From: Bacteroidales bacterium
GTDB lineage: Bacteria > Bacteroidota > Bacteroidia > Bacteroidales > UBA7960
Assembly (NCBI GenBank): GCA_012521995.1
Contig: JAAYLH010000009.1
Coordinates: 1-64,000 of the forward strand
DNA: 64,000 nt
Reading direction: 5' to 3'
A program made the position numbers and the translations under genes. Of this stretch, positions 1-7,879 are shown one piece after another. Numbering within the stretch: the first letter of the stretch is position 1; every line of letters begins with the position of its first letter. Under the pieces are notes generated by a model, which was not told the origin of the DNA, did not search any database, and saw only the letters and a list, made by a program, of their open reading frames with translations.

Positions 1-932
1 AGGTCAAGCTCACCATATTTTGGCAGGGAGTAAAGCTCACCAATCATCTCAAATTTCTTTGAGAACTCTTTGTTTTTAAGCAAGATGGGTGGTTTCTCTT
101 CTGGTGTGGCTTTCTCTTCCACGTAAAGAATGTCCTTGCTTTCCAGGAAATCTGCCAGCTCTGCCTTATTTTCAACTGGCACCCAGCCTTCAAGCAACAT
201 TACTTTTTCGTCGGCTTCCTTTACCGTATTCTCAATGACCTTTTCGAAATGCAGATCTTCTTTCAGCTTCAGCAAGTATTGCTGAACGGCCTCCAGGCTT
301 TCTGAAGCATGCTGGTCGAATTTTGCGTGGATGGCTTCAATTTCCTCGTTGAGTTTCTTTTCGTAAAAACTGAGTTCGGAAATGGGACGCTCAGGCTGAC
401 GCATCTCTTCCAGCTCTAAATCAATGACATCTTCTTCACGCTTTATCAGGACCAGGTAATAGAGCCCGGCGTGCTGGCCAACCAATTCCATGGGGTATTG
501 CTGAAGCCATTCCTCCTCATATTTTCTAGCCGATACAGTGAAGAATTTAACCTCCAGCCCCTCGTCCTTAAGCTTTTGGATGGTTTCAGGCGAGAAATCG
601 CCCCAGGGTGCGGCATAAGAGATTTCCTTTTTCAGGACGCTGAGCTGCTGATGCTTGTTTTCGAGTTCATCCTGAAGCTGATCAACTTCTTCAAAGGCTT
701 CTTTTCCGTTGAGCCCTTGCGTGGGGGAGGGGTTTTCAATTTCTCGCTTTTGAAGAAACCTCACCACTCCATTCACCTTGTTAATCAGGTCATACCGTTC
801 CAGCACCGAATCCGGAACGTCCTTCTGTCGTTCGATAAGGTGGAGCACACCTAATTGCTGCATATCCTCCAGGAATTTCAGGTAGTCCTTATGGAATACC
901 AGGAAGGAATATTTTTTCATGGGTGCTATCAT
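1..932 (-). CDS. ntpI: V/A-type ATP synthase subunit I (partial)
   Basis: Membrane (Vo) stator/a-subunit homologue that carries the ion half-channels of the rotary ATPase. Only the first ~310 codons, the cytoplasmic N-terminal arm, lie in the window; the membrane-spanning C-terminal half is cut off by the left edge. The visible part begins with a typical MKKYSFLVFHKDY-like start and then alternates long acidic/lysine-rich helices (residues ~85-115 and 200-240) with a short beta region, as expected for the subunit I arm. The ATG at 932 overlaps the stop of subunit D (ATGA), which implies translational coupling; a second ATG at 920 matches the usual start of the family and could be the real one. 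Identification rests on position after subunit D and on N-terminal character. Confidence 0.85.
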   Translation of the reverse strand, partial: MIAPMKKYSFLVFHKDYLKFLEDMQQLGVLHLIERQKDVPDSVLERYDLINKVNGVVRFLQKREIENPSPTQGLNGKEAFEEVDQLQDELENKHQQLSVLKKEISYAAPWGDFSPETIQKLKDEGLEVKFFTVSARKYEEEWLQQYPMELVGQHAGLYYLVLIKREEDVIDLELEEMRQPERPISELSFYEKKLNEEIEAIHAKFDQHASESLEAVQQYLLKLKEDLHFEKVIENTVKEADEKVMLLEGWVPVENKAELADFLESKDILYVEEKATPEEKPPILLKNKEFSKKFEMIGELYSLPKYGELD

Positions 933-1531
933 ACGCTGGCCTCCATTTCCTGAATACGGGTTTTCACAATCTTTTGGGAAGCTTTTGAGAGGTTTTCCTC
1001 GTCTTCCAGGTAGCGCTTGATCTTGAGGATGGCTTCCTGGAAACCGGGAATCTGCACCTTTTCGTAAAGATTCACCTTTTGGGTGGTCTTGCGGCGGGCG
1101 TGGTCGAGTAGTTCCATCTTCTGAAAGAAGACTTCCTGCTCAATGGCAATTTGTGCAAGCTCTTTTACGATGCTTATGCCGTCGAGGTACCATCCCGGCC
1201 GGTTGAAGATGCTGAACTCCTTGACGGAAAACTTCACCCCCTCGAGCACAGGCGTTTTTACCCCTGCGATCTTCTTCACCGACAGGTCCACGTCCTCAAC
1301 GCTCACCAGGTCGTTGTCAAACTCACCCCAAAGCTCAATGGCACGCCTGTAGTTTTCGAGCTTCTCATTGAGACGCTGCTCAAACTCCTCGGCCGTGGTC
1401 TTGGCTTTTTTTACCTCCACTCGTAGGGCAGCTTCTTTGTTTTTCAGGGTAGGCAAGGCGCGTTCCCTGACTTTCAGCTGCTTGTCTATGTGCTGGAGGG
1501 AGGTTTTGTTATATTGAAACTTAATCGCCAT
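929..1531 (-). CDS. ntpD: V/A-type ATP synthase subunit D (central stalk)
   Basis: Central rotor-stalk subunit that turns inside the A3B3 hexamer. The 200-residue product is almost entirely helical with long charged coiled-coil segments at both ends (residues ~15-65 and ~125-195) and a short middle region, the normal shape and size for subunit D. It begins with MAIKFQYNKTSL, followed by the basic N-terminal helix typical of the family. It starts 2 bp after the B-subunit stop and overlaps the subunit I start by 4 bp, so it sits in a tightly coupled operon. Confidence 0.93.
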   Translation of the reverse strand: MAIKFQYNKTSLQHIDKQLKVRERALPTLKNKEAALRVEVKKAKTTAEEFEQRLNEKLENYRRAIELWGEFDNDLVSVEDVDLSVKKIAGVKTPVLEGVKFSVKEFSIFNRPGWYLDGISIVKELAQIAIEQEVFFQKMELLDHARRKTTQKVNLYEKVQIPGFQEAILKIKRYLEDEENLSKASQKIVKTRIQEMEASV

Positions 1532-1533
1532 AA

Positions 1534-2859
1534 TTAGTTTTTCTTCCAGTATTTGTCAACAAACTCCTGACGGATACCTACTTCGGCTGGGGTGAAGTGC
1601 TTTTCGAAGAGGGCATAAGCCGTTTCCAGCATGGTATCTACGTCAATGTTCACGTCAATGGCCAACAGTTTTTCAGAATAGCCTTTTGCAAACTCCAGTG
1701 TACGTTCATCGTAATCTGTCAGGTCGAAACCGTTCTCGAGCTTGGTTTTGGCGTTGGCAGCATCGGCAAAAAGGCGTACTGCAGAGTTCATCACCTGGGG
1801 GTGGTCTTCGCGGGTTTTCTTGCCAATTACCAGCTGCTTCAGCCGCGAAAGACTGCGGAAAGGGTCAACGATAACCTTACCCACGTCGCTGTCCTTACGC
1901 AGGAAGAGCTGACCTTCGGTGATATATCCTGTGTTGTCGGGGATGGCGTGGGTGATGTCTCCACCCGAGAGTGTGGTGACTGCCACGATGGTGATCGAAC
2001 CCCCGTCGGGGAATTGAACGGCCTTTTCATACAGGCGGGCAAGGTCTGAATAAAGCGACCCGGGCATGCTGTCTTTGGAGGGGATCTGATCCATCCGGTT
2101 GGATACGATACTCAGGGCGTCGGCATAAAGGGTGAGGTCGGTAAGCAGGACCAGCACCTTTTCCTTCTTATCCACAGCAAAGTATTCTGCAGCCGTCAGG
2201 GCCATATCGGGCACCAGGAGGCGCTCAACAGGGGGGTCTTCAGTGGTGTTGATGAAGCCGACAATGCGGTCGAGGGCACCTGCATTATCAAAGACCTGCT
2301 TGAAATAGAGGTAGTCATCGTTGGTGAGTCCAACCCCGCCAAGGATGATCTTATCGGCTTGTGCCCTCAGGGCTACCATCGCCATCACCTGATTATAGGG
2401 CTGGTCGGGGTCGGCAAAGAAAGGGATCTTCTGCCCTGTCACCAGGGTGTTATTGAGGTCAATGCCTGCAATACCCGTTGCAATAAGTTCTGAGGGCTGT
2501 TTGCGTCGTACCGGGTTCACGCTTGGACCACCGATCTCCCGCTCTTCGCCTATAATCTCACTGCCATCAAGGGGTTCCCCATAAGCGTTAAAGAATCGCC
2601 CGGCAAGGTCATCACTCACCTTCAGGGTTGGGGCCTTTCCGGTGAAAACAACCTCTGCATTGGTAGGAATACCCTCTGTGCCGGCAAATACCTGCAGGGT
2701 CACCACATCACCCATGATCTTGACCACCTGGGCCAAACGCCCATCCACAATGGCCAGTTCATCGTTGCCAATGCCCGAGGCATTCAACGATACAGTGGCC
2801 TTGGTTAATTGAAACAGCTTGGTATATACGCGCTGAAATGCTTTGGTATCTTTTTCCAT
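1534..2859 (-). CDS. ntpB: V/A-type ATP synthase subunit B
   Basis: Non-catalytic nucleotide-site subunit that alternates with subunit A in the cytoplasmic A3B3 head. It has 441 residues, normal for the family. The ATPase alpha/beta fold is visible: an N-terminal beta-barrel (residues ~1-75), a central domain with ASELIATGIAGID-like and LTDLTLYADAL segments, and a C-terminal helical domain. The P-loop position reads TGQKIPFFADPDQPYN rather than a G-x4-GKT loop, as expected for the non-catalytic B subunit. Its ATG shares one base with the stop of subunit A (TAATG), so the two are probably translationally coupled and made in equal amounts. Confidence 0.95.
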   Translation of the reverse strand: MEKDTKAFQRVYTKLFQLTKATVSLNASGIGNDELAIVDGRLAQVVKIMGDVVTLQVFAGTEGIPTNAEVVFTGKAPTLKVSDDLAGRFFNAYGEPLDGSEIIGEEREIGGPSVNPVRRKQPSELIATGIAGIDLNNTLVTGQKIPFFADPDQPYNQVMAMVALRAQADKIILGGVGLTNDDYLYFKQVFDNAGALDRIVGFINTTEDPPVERLLVPDMALTAAEYFAVDKKEKVLVLLTDLTLYADALSIVSNRMDQIPSKDSMPGSLYSDLARLYEKAVQFPDGGSITIVAVTTLSGGDITHAIPDNTGYITEGQLFLRKDSDVGKVIVDPFRSLSRLKQLVIGKKTREDHPQVMNSAVRLFADAANAKTKLENGFDLTDYDERTLEFAKGYSEKLLAIDVNIDVDTMLETAYALFEKHFTPAEVGIRQEFVDKYWKKN

Positions 2860-4616
2860 TATGCAGTTTTCCTTTCCTGGATTATGGTTTCAAGTTCTTT
2901 TTCATTCTTTTTAAACTGCTCCGATTCATATTCAGAATAGTTCATTTGCTTCAGCTGGTTGATCACTCGCTTGAAATAGGGGTTCACTTTTTCGAAATTC
3001 TCAAATTTGAACTCCATATCACAGATTTCCAGCACTTTTTCCAACATATAATGCTGCCGCTTCAAGGGGGTGGAAGCATCAATCTTGTCAAAGGCATCCT
3101 GCTGGAGAATAACAAAGTCGATCAGTTCCGATTTCCAGTATCTCAGGTGGTAGTCCAGCGGAACCCCGTCATCTCCAAGGATGTTGATCTGTTCGTGGGC
3201 TTCTCTCCCGCGCAAAAGGATAGTTTTTGCATTAAACACGTTTTCGGTCCAGTGTGAAGCAATCTTATCGTTGAGGTATTCGGCGATCTCGGGATATTCC
3301 AGGTATTTAGAATAGCTGTCGATGGGGTCAATGGCCGGGTAGCGCTTGCTGTCGGCCCGGGCCTGAGACAAGGCATAAAAACAGCGTGCCGCTTTCTTGG
3401 TCGATTCCGTTACCGGCTCCTTCAGGTTACCCCCTGCAGGCGAAACAGTCCCGATAAAGGTGATGGATCCGGTTTCTCCGTTGTTCAGGTAAACGAACCC
3501 TGCCCTTGAATAGAAGTTTGAGATGATGGCAGGCAAGTCCATCGGAAAGCCATCAGGTCCGGGCAATTCCTCCATACGGTTCGACATCTCGCGCAGGGCC
3601 TGTGCCCAGCGCGAGGTAGAGTCGGCCAGCAGCAATACCTTGAGGCCCATGGCACGATAATATTCTGCGATGGTCATGGCTGTATAAACCGATGCTTCGC
3701 GGGCGGCTACGGGCATATTAGAGGTGTTTGCAATGATGGTGGTGCGCTCCATCAGTTTACGGCCCGTGCGCGGGTCATCCAGCTCAGGGAACTCGGTAAA
3801 GATCTCCACCACCTCGTTGGCGCGCTCGCCGCAGGCAGCAATGACCACCAGGTCGGCCTCGGCATTTTTCGAGAGGTTATGCTGCAATACTGTTTTTCCC
3901 GAACCAAACGGACCGGGGATAAATCCGGTACCGCCCTCGGCTATAGGATTCAGGGTGTCCATCACGCGGATTCCCGTTTCCATGATCTTGAAGGGCCTGG
4001 GTTTTTCTTTGTAGGCACGTATGGGGACCTTCACAGGCCAGCGCTGGGTCATCGTGATCTTGATCTCCTGGCCTTCCTTGTCAGTGACTACCGCCATCGT
4101 ATCGTGGATGTGGTATTCCCCTTCTTTTGCAACGCTTTTCACGGTGTATTCGCCTTCCATCTTGAAGGGCACCATGATCTTATGGGGCATCCAGTTTTCC
4201 TTCACTTCGCCCAGCCAGCTCCCGGCAGTCACTTTTTCTCCTGGCTTGGCAAGAGGCACGAATCCATAGGTCTTGTGGTCATCCAGGGCATGGGTGTATT
4301 CTCCCCTTTTCAGGAATACCCCTTCCATCTTGTCCAGGTCATTTTGCAAGCCATCAAGGTTTTTCGAGAGCAGCCCGGGCCCGAGGTCCACCTCGAGCAT
4401 ATGGCCCATAAATTCAACTTTGGCTCCAACCTTGAGGCCACGTGTGCTTTCAAAAACCTGCGCATAGGCTTTATTGCCCATGATCTTGATCACCTCCGCC
4501 ATCAGACGGGTGTTATCGTGCTCGATAAAACAAATCTCGTTTTGTGCAGCCGTGCCTTCGGTTTCTACAATGACCAGGTTGGCAATGATCCCATTTACCT
4601 TACCAATTGTATTCAT
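2859..4616 (-). CDS. ntpA: V/A-type ATP synthase catalytic subunit A
   Basis: Catalytic subunit of the rotary ATPase, which couples ATP hydrolysis or synthesis to H+ or Na+ movement across the inner membrane. The 585-residue protein has the N-terminal barrel, the A-type non-homologous insertion (residues ~100-190), a perfect Walker A loop GPFGSGKT near residue 235, a Walker-B-like VLLLADSTSRWAQALRE segment and the C-terminal helical domain ending in a lysine/glutamate-rich tail. The ATG at 4616 is 6 bp after the DUF2764 stop. Ion specificity cannot be read here because the K subunit lies outside the window. Confidence 0.97.
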   Translation of the reverse strand: MNTIGKVNGIIANLVIVETEGTAAQNEICFIEHDNTRLMAEVIKIMGNKAYAQVFESTRGLKVGAKVEFMGHMLEVDLGPGLLSKNLDGLQNDLDKMEGVFLKRGEYTHALDDHKTYGFVPLAKPGEKVTAGSWLGEVKENWMPHKIMVPFKMEGEYTVKSVAKEGEYHIHDTMAVVTDKEGQEIKITMTQRWPVKVPIRAYKEKPRPFKIMETGIRVMDTLNPIAEGGTGFIPGPFGSGKTVLQHNLSKNAEADLVVIAACGERANEVVEIFTEFPELDDPRTGRKLMERTTIIANTSNMPVAAREASVYTAMTIAEYYRAMGLKVLLLADSTSRWAQALREMSNRMEELPGPDGFPMDLPAIISNFYSRAGFVYLNNGETGSITFIGTVSPAGGNLKEPVTESTKKAARCFYALSQARADSKRYPAIDPIDSYSKYLEYPEIAEYLNDKIASHWTENVFNAKTILLRGREAHEQINILGDDGVPLDYHLRYWKSELIDFVILQQDAFDKIDASTPLKRQHYMLEKVLEICDMEFKFENFEKVNPYFKRVINQLKQMNYSEYESEQFKKNEKELETIIQERKTA

Positions 4617-4622
4617 ATATGT

Positions 4623-5489
4623 TTATTTTTCTGTAAATGTTTCTGGTAATTCATAGCTTGATTGCAATTCCTTGAGCAGTTTTTTGAACATCTCATTGCC
4701 CACTTCCTTGTCAATGCCCAGCCAGCGTTCGGCTATGCCCAGCTTGATGACAAATGCCAGCAGTTTTTCTACTGTGAAATATTCAAAAAAGATTTTCTCA
4801 TCCAGGTAACTCCAGCGCAACTCATCAATGGCTTTTTCACGTTCCTGAACATTGTCGTTTTTCACAAGGGAAGAGAGTTCTTCCAGGTATTCGATCTCTG
4901 CGCCCAGTCCGAAATCGCGCGCGTGGCTTTTTCGTATGATGTTCGAAGTTTCGCCTGTGCCGATGATCTGGTATTCGTAGGGAATATCGTATTTTCGCGC
5001 CAAAAGGGCCGTGACAATGTTGCGCAGGTTCAGGTCAAACGCAAAATAGTCGCGCAGAAAGGCATTGTCCAGCTTCAGCATTTCGTCGTAGAACAGGGTG
5101 GTAAGCTCATTCTCGGGGAGCATGTCCGGCATCAGGGGCTCCTTGTTCTTGAAAGCCGTGATGAACTCCATCATATAAGAGGGCAGATCGTGTGGCTCCT
5201 TGATGTTTTCTTCGATCTGTGCCTGGCTGAAGTTTCCTTTTTCGTCAAAAGGCTTTCCCGCTTTCATTAAAAGGTTGAGCAGGTTTGCGTTATCGTGAGG
5301 CAGGAAAAGCTTTTCCATCAGCTTATAGTCCTCGGGGTGCAGGCCTGCCTTCAGCTCCTCCATAAAGGCCTGCTGCGAATACTGCAGCTTATGTATGTCA
5401 ATGGTGAGATCCTGAAGGCCTGCCACCAGATAGTAGTAATTACGCTTCACGTGCTTGAGGTTTTTGTTATTGAATGGCTTGCCGGCCAA
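4623..5489 (-). CDS. DUF2764 family protein of the V/A-ATPase operon
   Basis: A protein of about 280 residues that occupies the slot between subunits E and A in V/A-ATPase operons of Bacteroidota, Chlamydiae and spirochaetes. From its position and helical character it is often suspected to stand in for subunit C/d, the rotor-to-Vo adaptor, but I see no direct motif proof. The conserved-looking start KRNYYYLVAGLQDL is followed by alternating helices. There is no ATG: the longest frame starts at TTG (5489), while a GTG at 5450 lies directly before KRNYYYL and fits the family start better. It lies 12 bp after subunit E and 6 bp before subunit A. Confidence 0.85.
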   Translation of the reverse strand: MAGKPFNNKNLKHVKRNYYYLVAGLQDLTIDIHKLQYSQQAFMEELKAGLHPEDYKLMEKLFLPHDNANLLNLLMKAGKPFDEKGNFSQAQIEENIKEPHDLPSYMMEFITAFKNKEPLMPDMLPENELTTLFYDEMLKLDNAFLRDYFAFDLNLRNIVTALLARKYDIPYEYQIIGTGETSNIIRKSHARDFGLGAEIEYLEELSSLVKNDNVQEREKAIDELRWSYLDEKIFFEYFTVEKLLAFVIKLGIAERWLGIDKEVGNEMFKKLLKELQSSYELPETFTEK

Positions 5490-5501
5490 AGGCCAGGGCG
5501 C

Positions 5502-6122
5502 TTATTCCTTTGCTCCGTAAAGCATTTCTATTAGTTTGGGGCGCAGGAAGGCTTTGAAAAAATTCTCAAAATCCTCGTCTGCAAAAGAGATCAGGTAGCC
5601 GCCCTTGCTTGGCCCAATTTTGAAGCCGGTCTTCATCCGGTCGCTATAGCTTACGTCAAGGCCCTTGTCAAGCAAACCTTTGGCTTTTCCCTTAAAAAAA
5701 GCCTCAAATTCCTTCTGCTTGTCAGTGGGAAGTAACAGGCTGAGTGACACATTTTCCGATTCCCTGGGGTTCCAGTTCTTAACAATGGTTTGGATCAGTT
5801 CCTGAGTAAAAGCCGTGTCTTTGAAAGCCCCCTTGGTTTCCGGCTGAATGGCGCGCGCTTCCACCAGTCCGGCTATCTTTTGCTTCAGGTCGCTGATGGC
5901 TTGCCTGCCCGCCAGCTTCAGCTCGTTGAGCGAGTTCTGCTGAAGGGTATTGGCTTCCTTTTCGGCCTTCTTAAAAATGTCATCTGCTTCCTTGCGGGCT
6001 TTGGCCACCAGCTCTTCTGCCTTTCTTTTGGCTTCCGACAGAATGTGTTCGGCTTCCTCATTGGCTTTGTTGACGCCCTCCTTGTAAATTCTTTCGGTTA
6101 ATTCCTGAAGTTTCGTTTGCAT
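5502..6122 (-). CDS. ntpE: V/A-type ATP synthase subunit E (peripheral stalk)
   Basis: Peripheral-stalk subunit that holds the catalytic head against rotation. The 206-residue product starts MQTKLQELTERIYKEG and has a long Ala/Glu/Lys coiled coil (residues ~10-80, with many EAExKAEEL-type heptads) followed by a globular C-terminal domain, the standard layout of subunit E. The frame is open 21 codons further upstream, but that stretch (PDFLYFRTFIFRK...) is AT-rich and unlike the family, and the ATG at 6122 gives the family start. This is the first gene of the operon; a candidate -7 box lies at 6247-6254. Confidence 0.93.
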   Translation of the reverse strand: MQTKLQELTERIYKEGVNKANEEAEHILSEAKRKAEELVAKARKEADDIFKKAEKEANTLQQNSLNELKLAGRQAISDLKQKIAGLVEARAIQPETKGAFKDTAFTQELIQTIVKNWNPRESENVSLSLLLPTDKQKEFEAFFKGKAKGLLDKGLDVSYSDRMKTGFKIGPSKGGYLISFADEDFENFFKAFLRPKLIEMLYGAKE

Positions 6123-6246
6123 ATCTGTTTGATTTATAAAGACTTTTCGGAAAATGAATGTGCGAAAATATAAAAAGTCCGGCAAAGAATCTAACCCTTG
6201 CCTTAAGTTTTATTTACTTTTTTTTATTGCCTCTCCTTTTTCATTG

Positions 6247-6254
6247 CAAAGATA
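6247..6254 (-). promoter_or_regulatory. Candidate -7 box of the V/A-ATPase operon
   Basis: TATCTTTG on the minus strand matches the Bacteroidota -7 consensus TAnnTTTG. It lies ~125 bp upstream of the subunit E start, giving a leader of roughly 120 nt. No clear TTTG -33 box is seen at the usual distance. Confidence 0.4.
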
Positions 6255-6542
6255 AGAAAAATCAGATTTGTTATTTTGTTAACAACTCTTAAAACTGCGC
6301 CAGATTTGACTTAAAGTGGTTCTGTTTCTACTAGTTTTGTTTTTAATTCCATGGGTTTATCCAATTTTTTTATTTCCCTTTCGGTAAATAATAATTCGCC
6401 CCCGCATACTGGGGTAAAGCTTTAGCCCGGCAAGAATCTTGTTTTCAATGCTGCTTTAAACAAACAGGACATTAAGATGTTTAATTTTTGCATGAGATTT
6501 TTATTTTTTATAAACCATCATGAACAAATTAAAAACCTAATG

Positions 6543-6566
6543 GTTTAAATCGGTTGTAATTTAAAC
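6543..6566. promoter_or_regulatory. Inverted repeat upstream of yceI
   Basis: GTTTAAAT (6543-6550) and ATTTAAAC (6559-6566) form perfect 8-bp arms with an 8-nt spacer, a geometry that suits a dimeric repressor or activator site. It lies just before the YceI gene. No regulator can be named; it may be chance in AT-rich DNA. Confidence 0.25.
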
Positions 6567-6597
6567 AAGAAATTATCAAAAAACCAAGAATAGACAA

Positions 6598-7266
6598 ATG
6601 AAAAAACTGAAGTATTTTGCAGTAATGGCTATGGCAGCCATTGTTATGGCCTCCTGTGGCGGACAAAACGCCAAGAAAGCCGAAATCATTGAAAAACTCG
6701 AAGCCGGTGAAGTTCCCGAAGAAGTAACCCGGGCAGCGGTTGACGTTCAGGCCAGCGAAGTAGCCTGGAAAGGACAGAAAATTACAGGAGCAGGACACCA
6801 TGGTACCATTGGCCTAAAAGAAGGTGTAATTTTTGTATATGACAACCAGCTTTGGGGTGGCGATATGATCATTGACATGACAAAAATCGTTGTTGAGGAC
6901 CTTACCGATCCCGAGATGAACGCCCGTCTGAAAGGCCACCTCGAATCGGACGACTTCTTCAGCGTCGCAACCTATCCCGAAGCGCGTTTCCAGATCATCG
7001 ATTTTGACCCCATTGCTGGTGCTGCCGAAGGCCAGCCCAACTACCGCGTTTCGGGTAATCTCACCATTAAAGACATCACCCACAGCCTGGCTTTCGATGC
7101 CATTATCGCTTTTGGCGATGGTGAGATCATGAGCCGTGCTGAGTTGTCATTCGACCGTTCCCTTTACGAAGTTCGCTTCGGATCAGGCCGCTTCTTTGAA
7201 AACCTGGGCGACAACCTGATCAACGACCAGATCAACCTTACAATTACCCTGTTTGCAAGCTATTAA
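6598..7266 (+). CDS. YceI-family lipoprotein
   Basis: Predicted lipid-anchored YceI/polyisoprenoid-binding-type lipocalin-like protein of 222 residues. The N-terminus has a lysine-charged signal peptide with a hydrophobic core and the lipobox MASC (Cys at about residue 20). The YceI domain follows from residue ~48 (VAWKGQKITGAGHHGTIGL-like start) through the typical LKGHLESDDFFSVATYPEARF block, the NLTIKDITHSLAF strand and the final LSFDRSLYEVRFGSG region. YceI proteins bind long isoprenoid or fatty chains in the envelope; the ligand here is unknown. The gene stands alone and is followed by a good terminator hairpin. Confidence 0.9.
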   Translation: MKKLKYFAVMAMAAIVMASCGGQNAKKAEIIEKLEAGEVPEEVTRAAVDVQASEVAWKGQKITGAGHHGTIGLKEGVIFVYDNQLWGGDMIIDMTKIVVEDLTDPEMNARLKGHLESDDFFSVATYPEARFQIIDFDPIAGAAEGQPNYRVSGNLTIKDITHSLAFDAIIAFGDGEIMSRAELSFDRSLYEVRFGSGRFFENLGDNLINDQINLTITLFASY

Positions 7267-7285
7267 TTGCTTGTTCAAATCCTTT

Positions 7286-7330
7286 AAAGGGGGCTTTCGC
7301 ATTTTTTCGCGTCAGCCCCTTTCTTTTTAT
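7286..7330 (+). terminator. Intrinsic terminator after yceI
   Basis: AAAGGGG(G)CT at 7286-7295 pairs with AGCCCCTTT at 7314-7322 (one G bulge), followed by a T-rich tract. It starts 20 bp after the yceI stop. Confidence 0.7.
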
Positions 7331-7465
7331 CCTGGTCCTTCAAATACGCTTGGATTAACCCTTTACGTCTTTTGTCGCTTTTTTCATTTAAAGGTCTTCT
7401 GATTTCTTTGTAAGGCCCTGTTTCTAATCAAGCACATTTTTTCTTTTCTTTTTTACCATATTAAA

Positions 7466-7529
7466 ACCGTATTTCGACCGTATTCATACGGTCGAGATAC
7501 GGTCGAGATACGGTCGAAATACGGTCGAA
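7466..7529. repeat. 11-bp tandem/inverted repeat array A
   Basis: Four head-to-tail 11-bp units occupy 7486-7529: ATACGGTCGAG twice, then ATACGGTCGAA twice. They are preceded by an inverted unit TTCGACCGTAT (7473-7483) and a partial inverted unit ending in ACCGTAT (7466-7472). Only two bases (TC, 7484-7485) separate the inverted and direct parts, so the centre can fold into a hairpin of about 10 bp, and alternative folds with later units are possible. The unit shares the ACG core and 11-bp period with arrays at 19931, 44071 and 54561. Confidence 0.95.
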
Positions 7530-7815
7530 ATATATTTCAATCTTAGCTCAAAAACGATCTGTGCAAGGTTATGGATTGGTAAGGTTTCATGTTGAACTGG
7601 CAGCAAACTTTTTGAGGGATTTAAAAGGCTTATTGAATTATGGTAGCTGGAAATGCAAGCTCATGCAGACCTTCCTGAAGTCCTTCCTTTTCAGGGGTGG
7701 GGGTAATCTTAATAATCGCAAATTACCGCCATGGGCGTCATTGACCCGGCATCTTTTTGAGAATAGAAACCCTGTTGCGGAGCACCTTGCCGGGGGTATT
7801 ATAACAAGAAAACGC

Positions 7816-7865
7816 AAAAAAAAATGCGGCTGCAGGATTTAATATCTGATTCTGCAGCCGCATTT
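7816..7865 (-). terminator. Strong intrinsic terminator of the carboxyltransferase gene
   Basis: On the minus strand, a perfect 14-bp stem (7852-7865 with 7822-7835, GC-rich core GCGGCTGCAG) with a 16-nt loop is followed by a run of nine T (complement of A7816-7824). It lies 15 bp after the stop at 7880. Confidence 0.9.
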
Positions 7866-7879
7866 CAAAGGAGGAGTCC

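Larger units (their letters stand above)
6123..6597. other. Divergent intergenic region, ATPase operon / yceI
   Basis: AT-rich divergent promoter region of 475 bp with no supported gene. It holds the candidate ATPase -7 box (6247-6254), a plus-strand TAGTTTTG at 6332-6339 that matches TAnnTTTG but lies 258 bp from yceI, and an inverted repeat GTTTAAAT/ATTTAAAC at 6543-6566, 31 bp before the yceI ATG. Confidence 0.6.
7267..7879. other. Convergent intergenic region with an 11-bp repeat array
   Basis: A 613-bp spacer between two convergent genes. It contains the yceI terminator (7286-7330), the 11-bp hairpin array at 7466-7529 and the terminator of the downstream minus-strand gene (7816-7865). 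The DNA between 7540 and 7810 shows no convincing coding region; short open frames there lack family resemblance. Confidence 0.7.

Noticed and set aside
7466..7529. CRISPR-like array
   Set aside because: Units are 11 bp, contiguous and partly inverted, with no spacers and no cas genes in the window.
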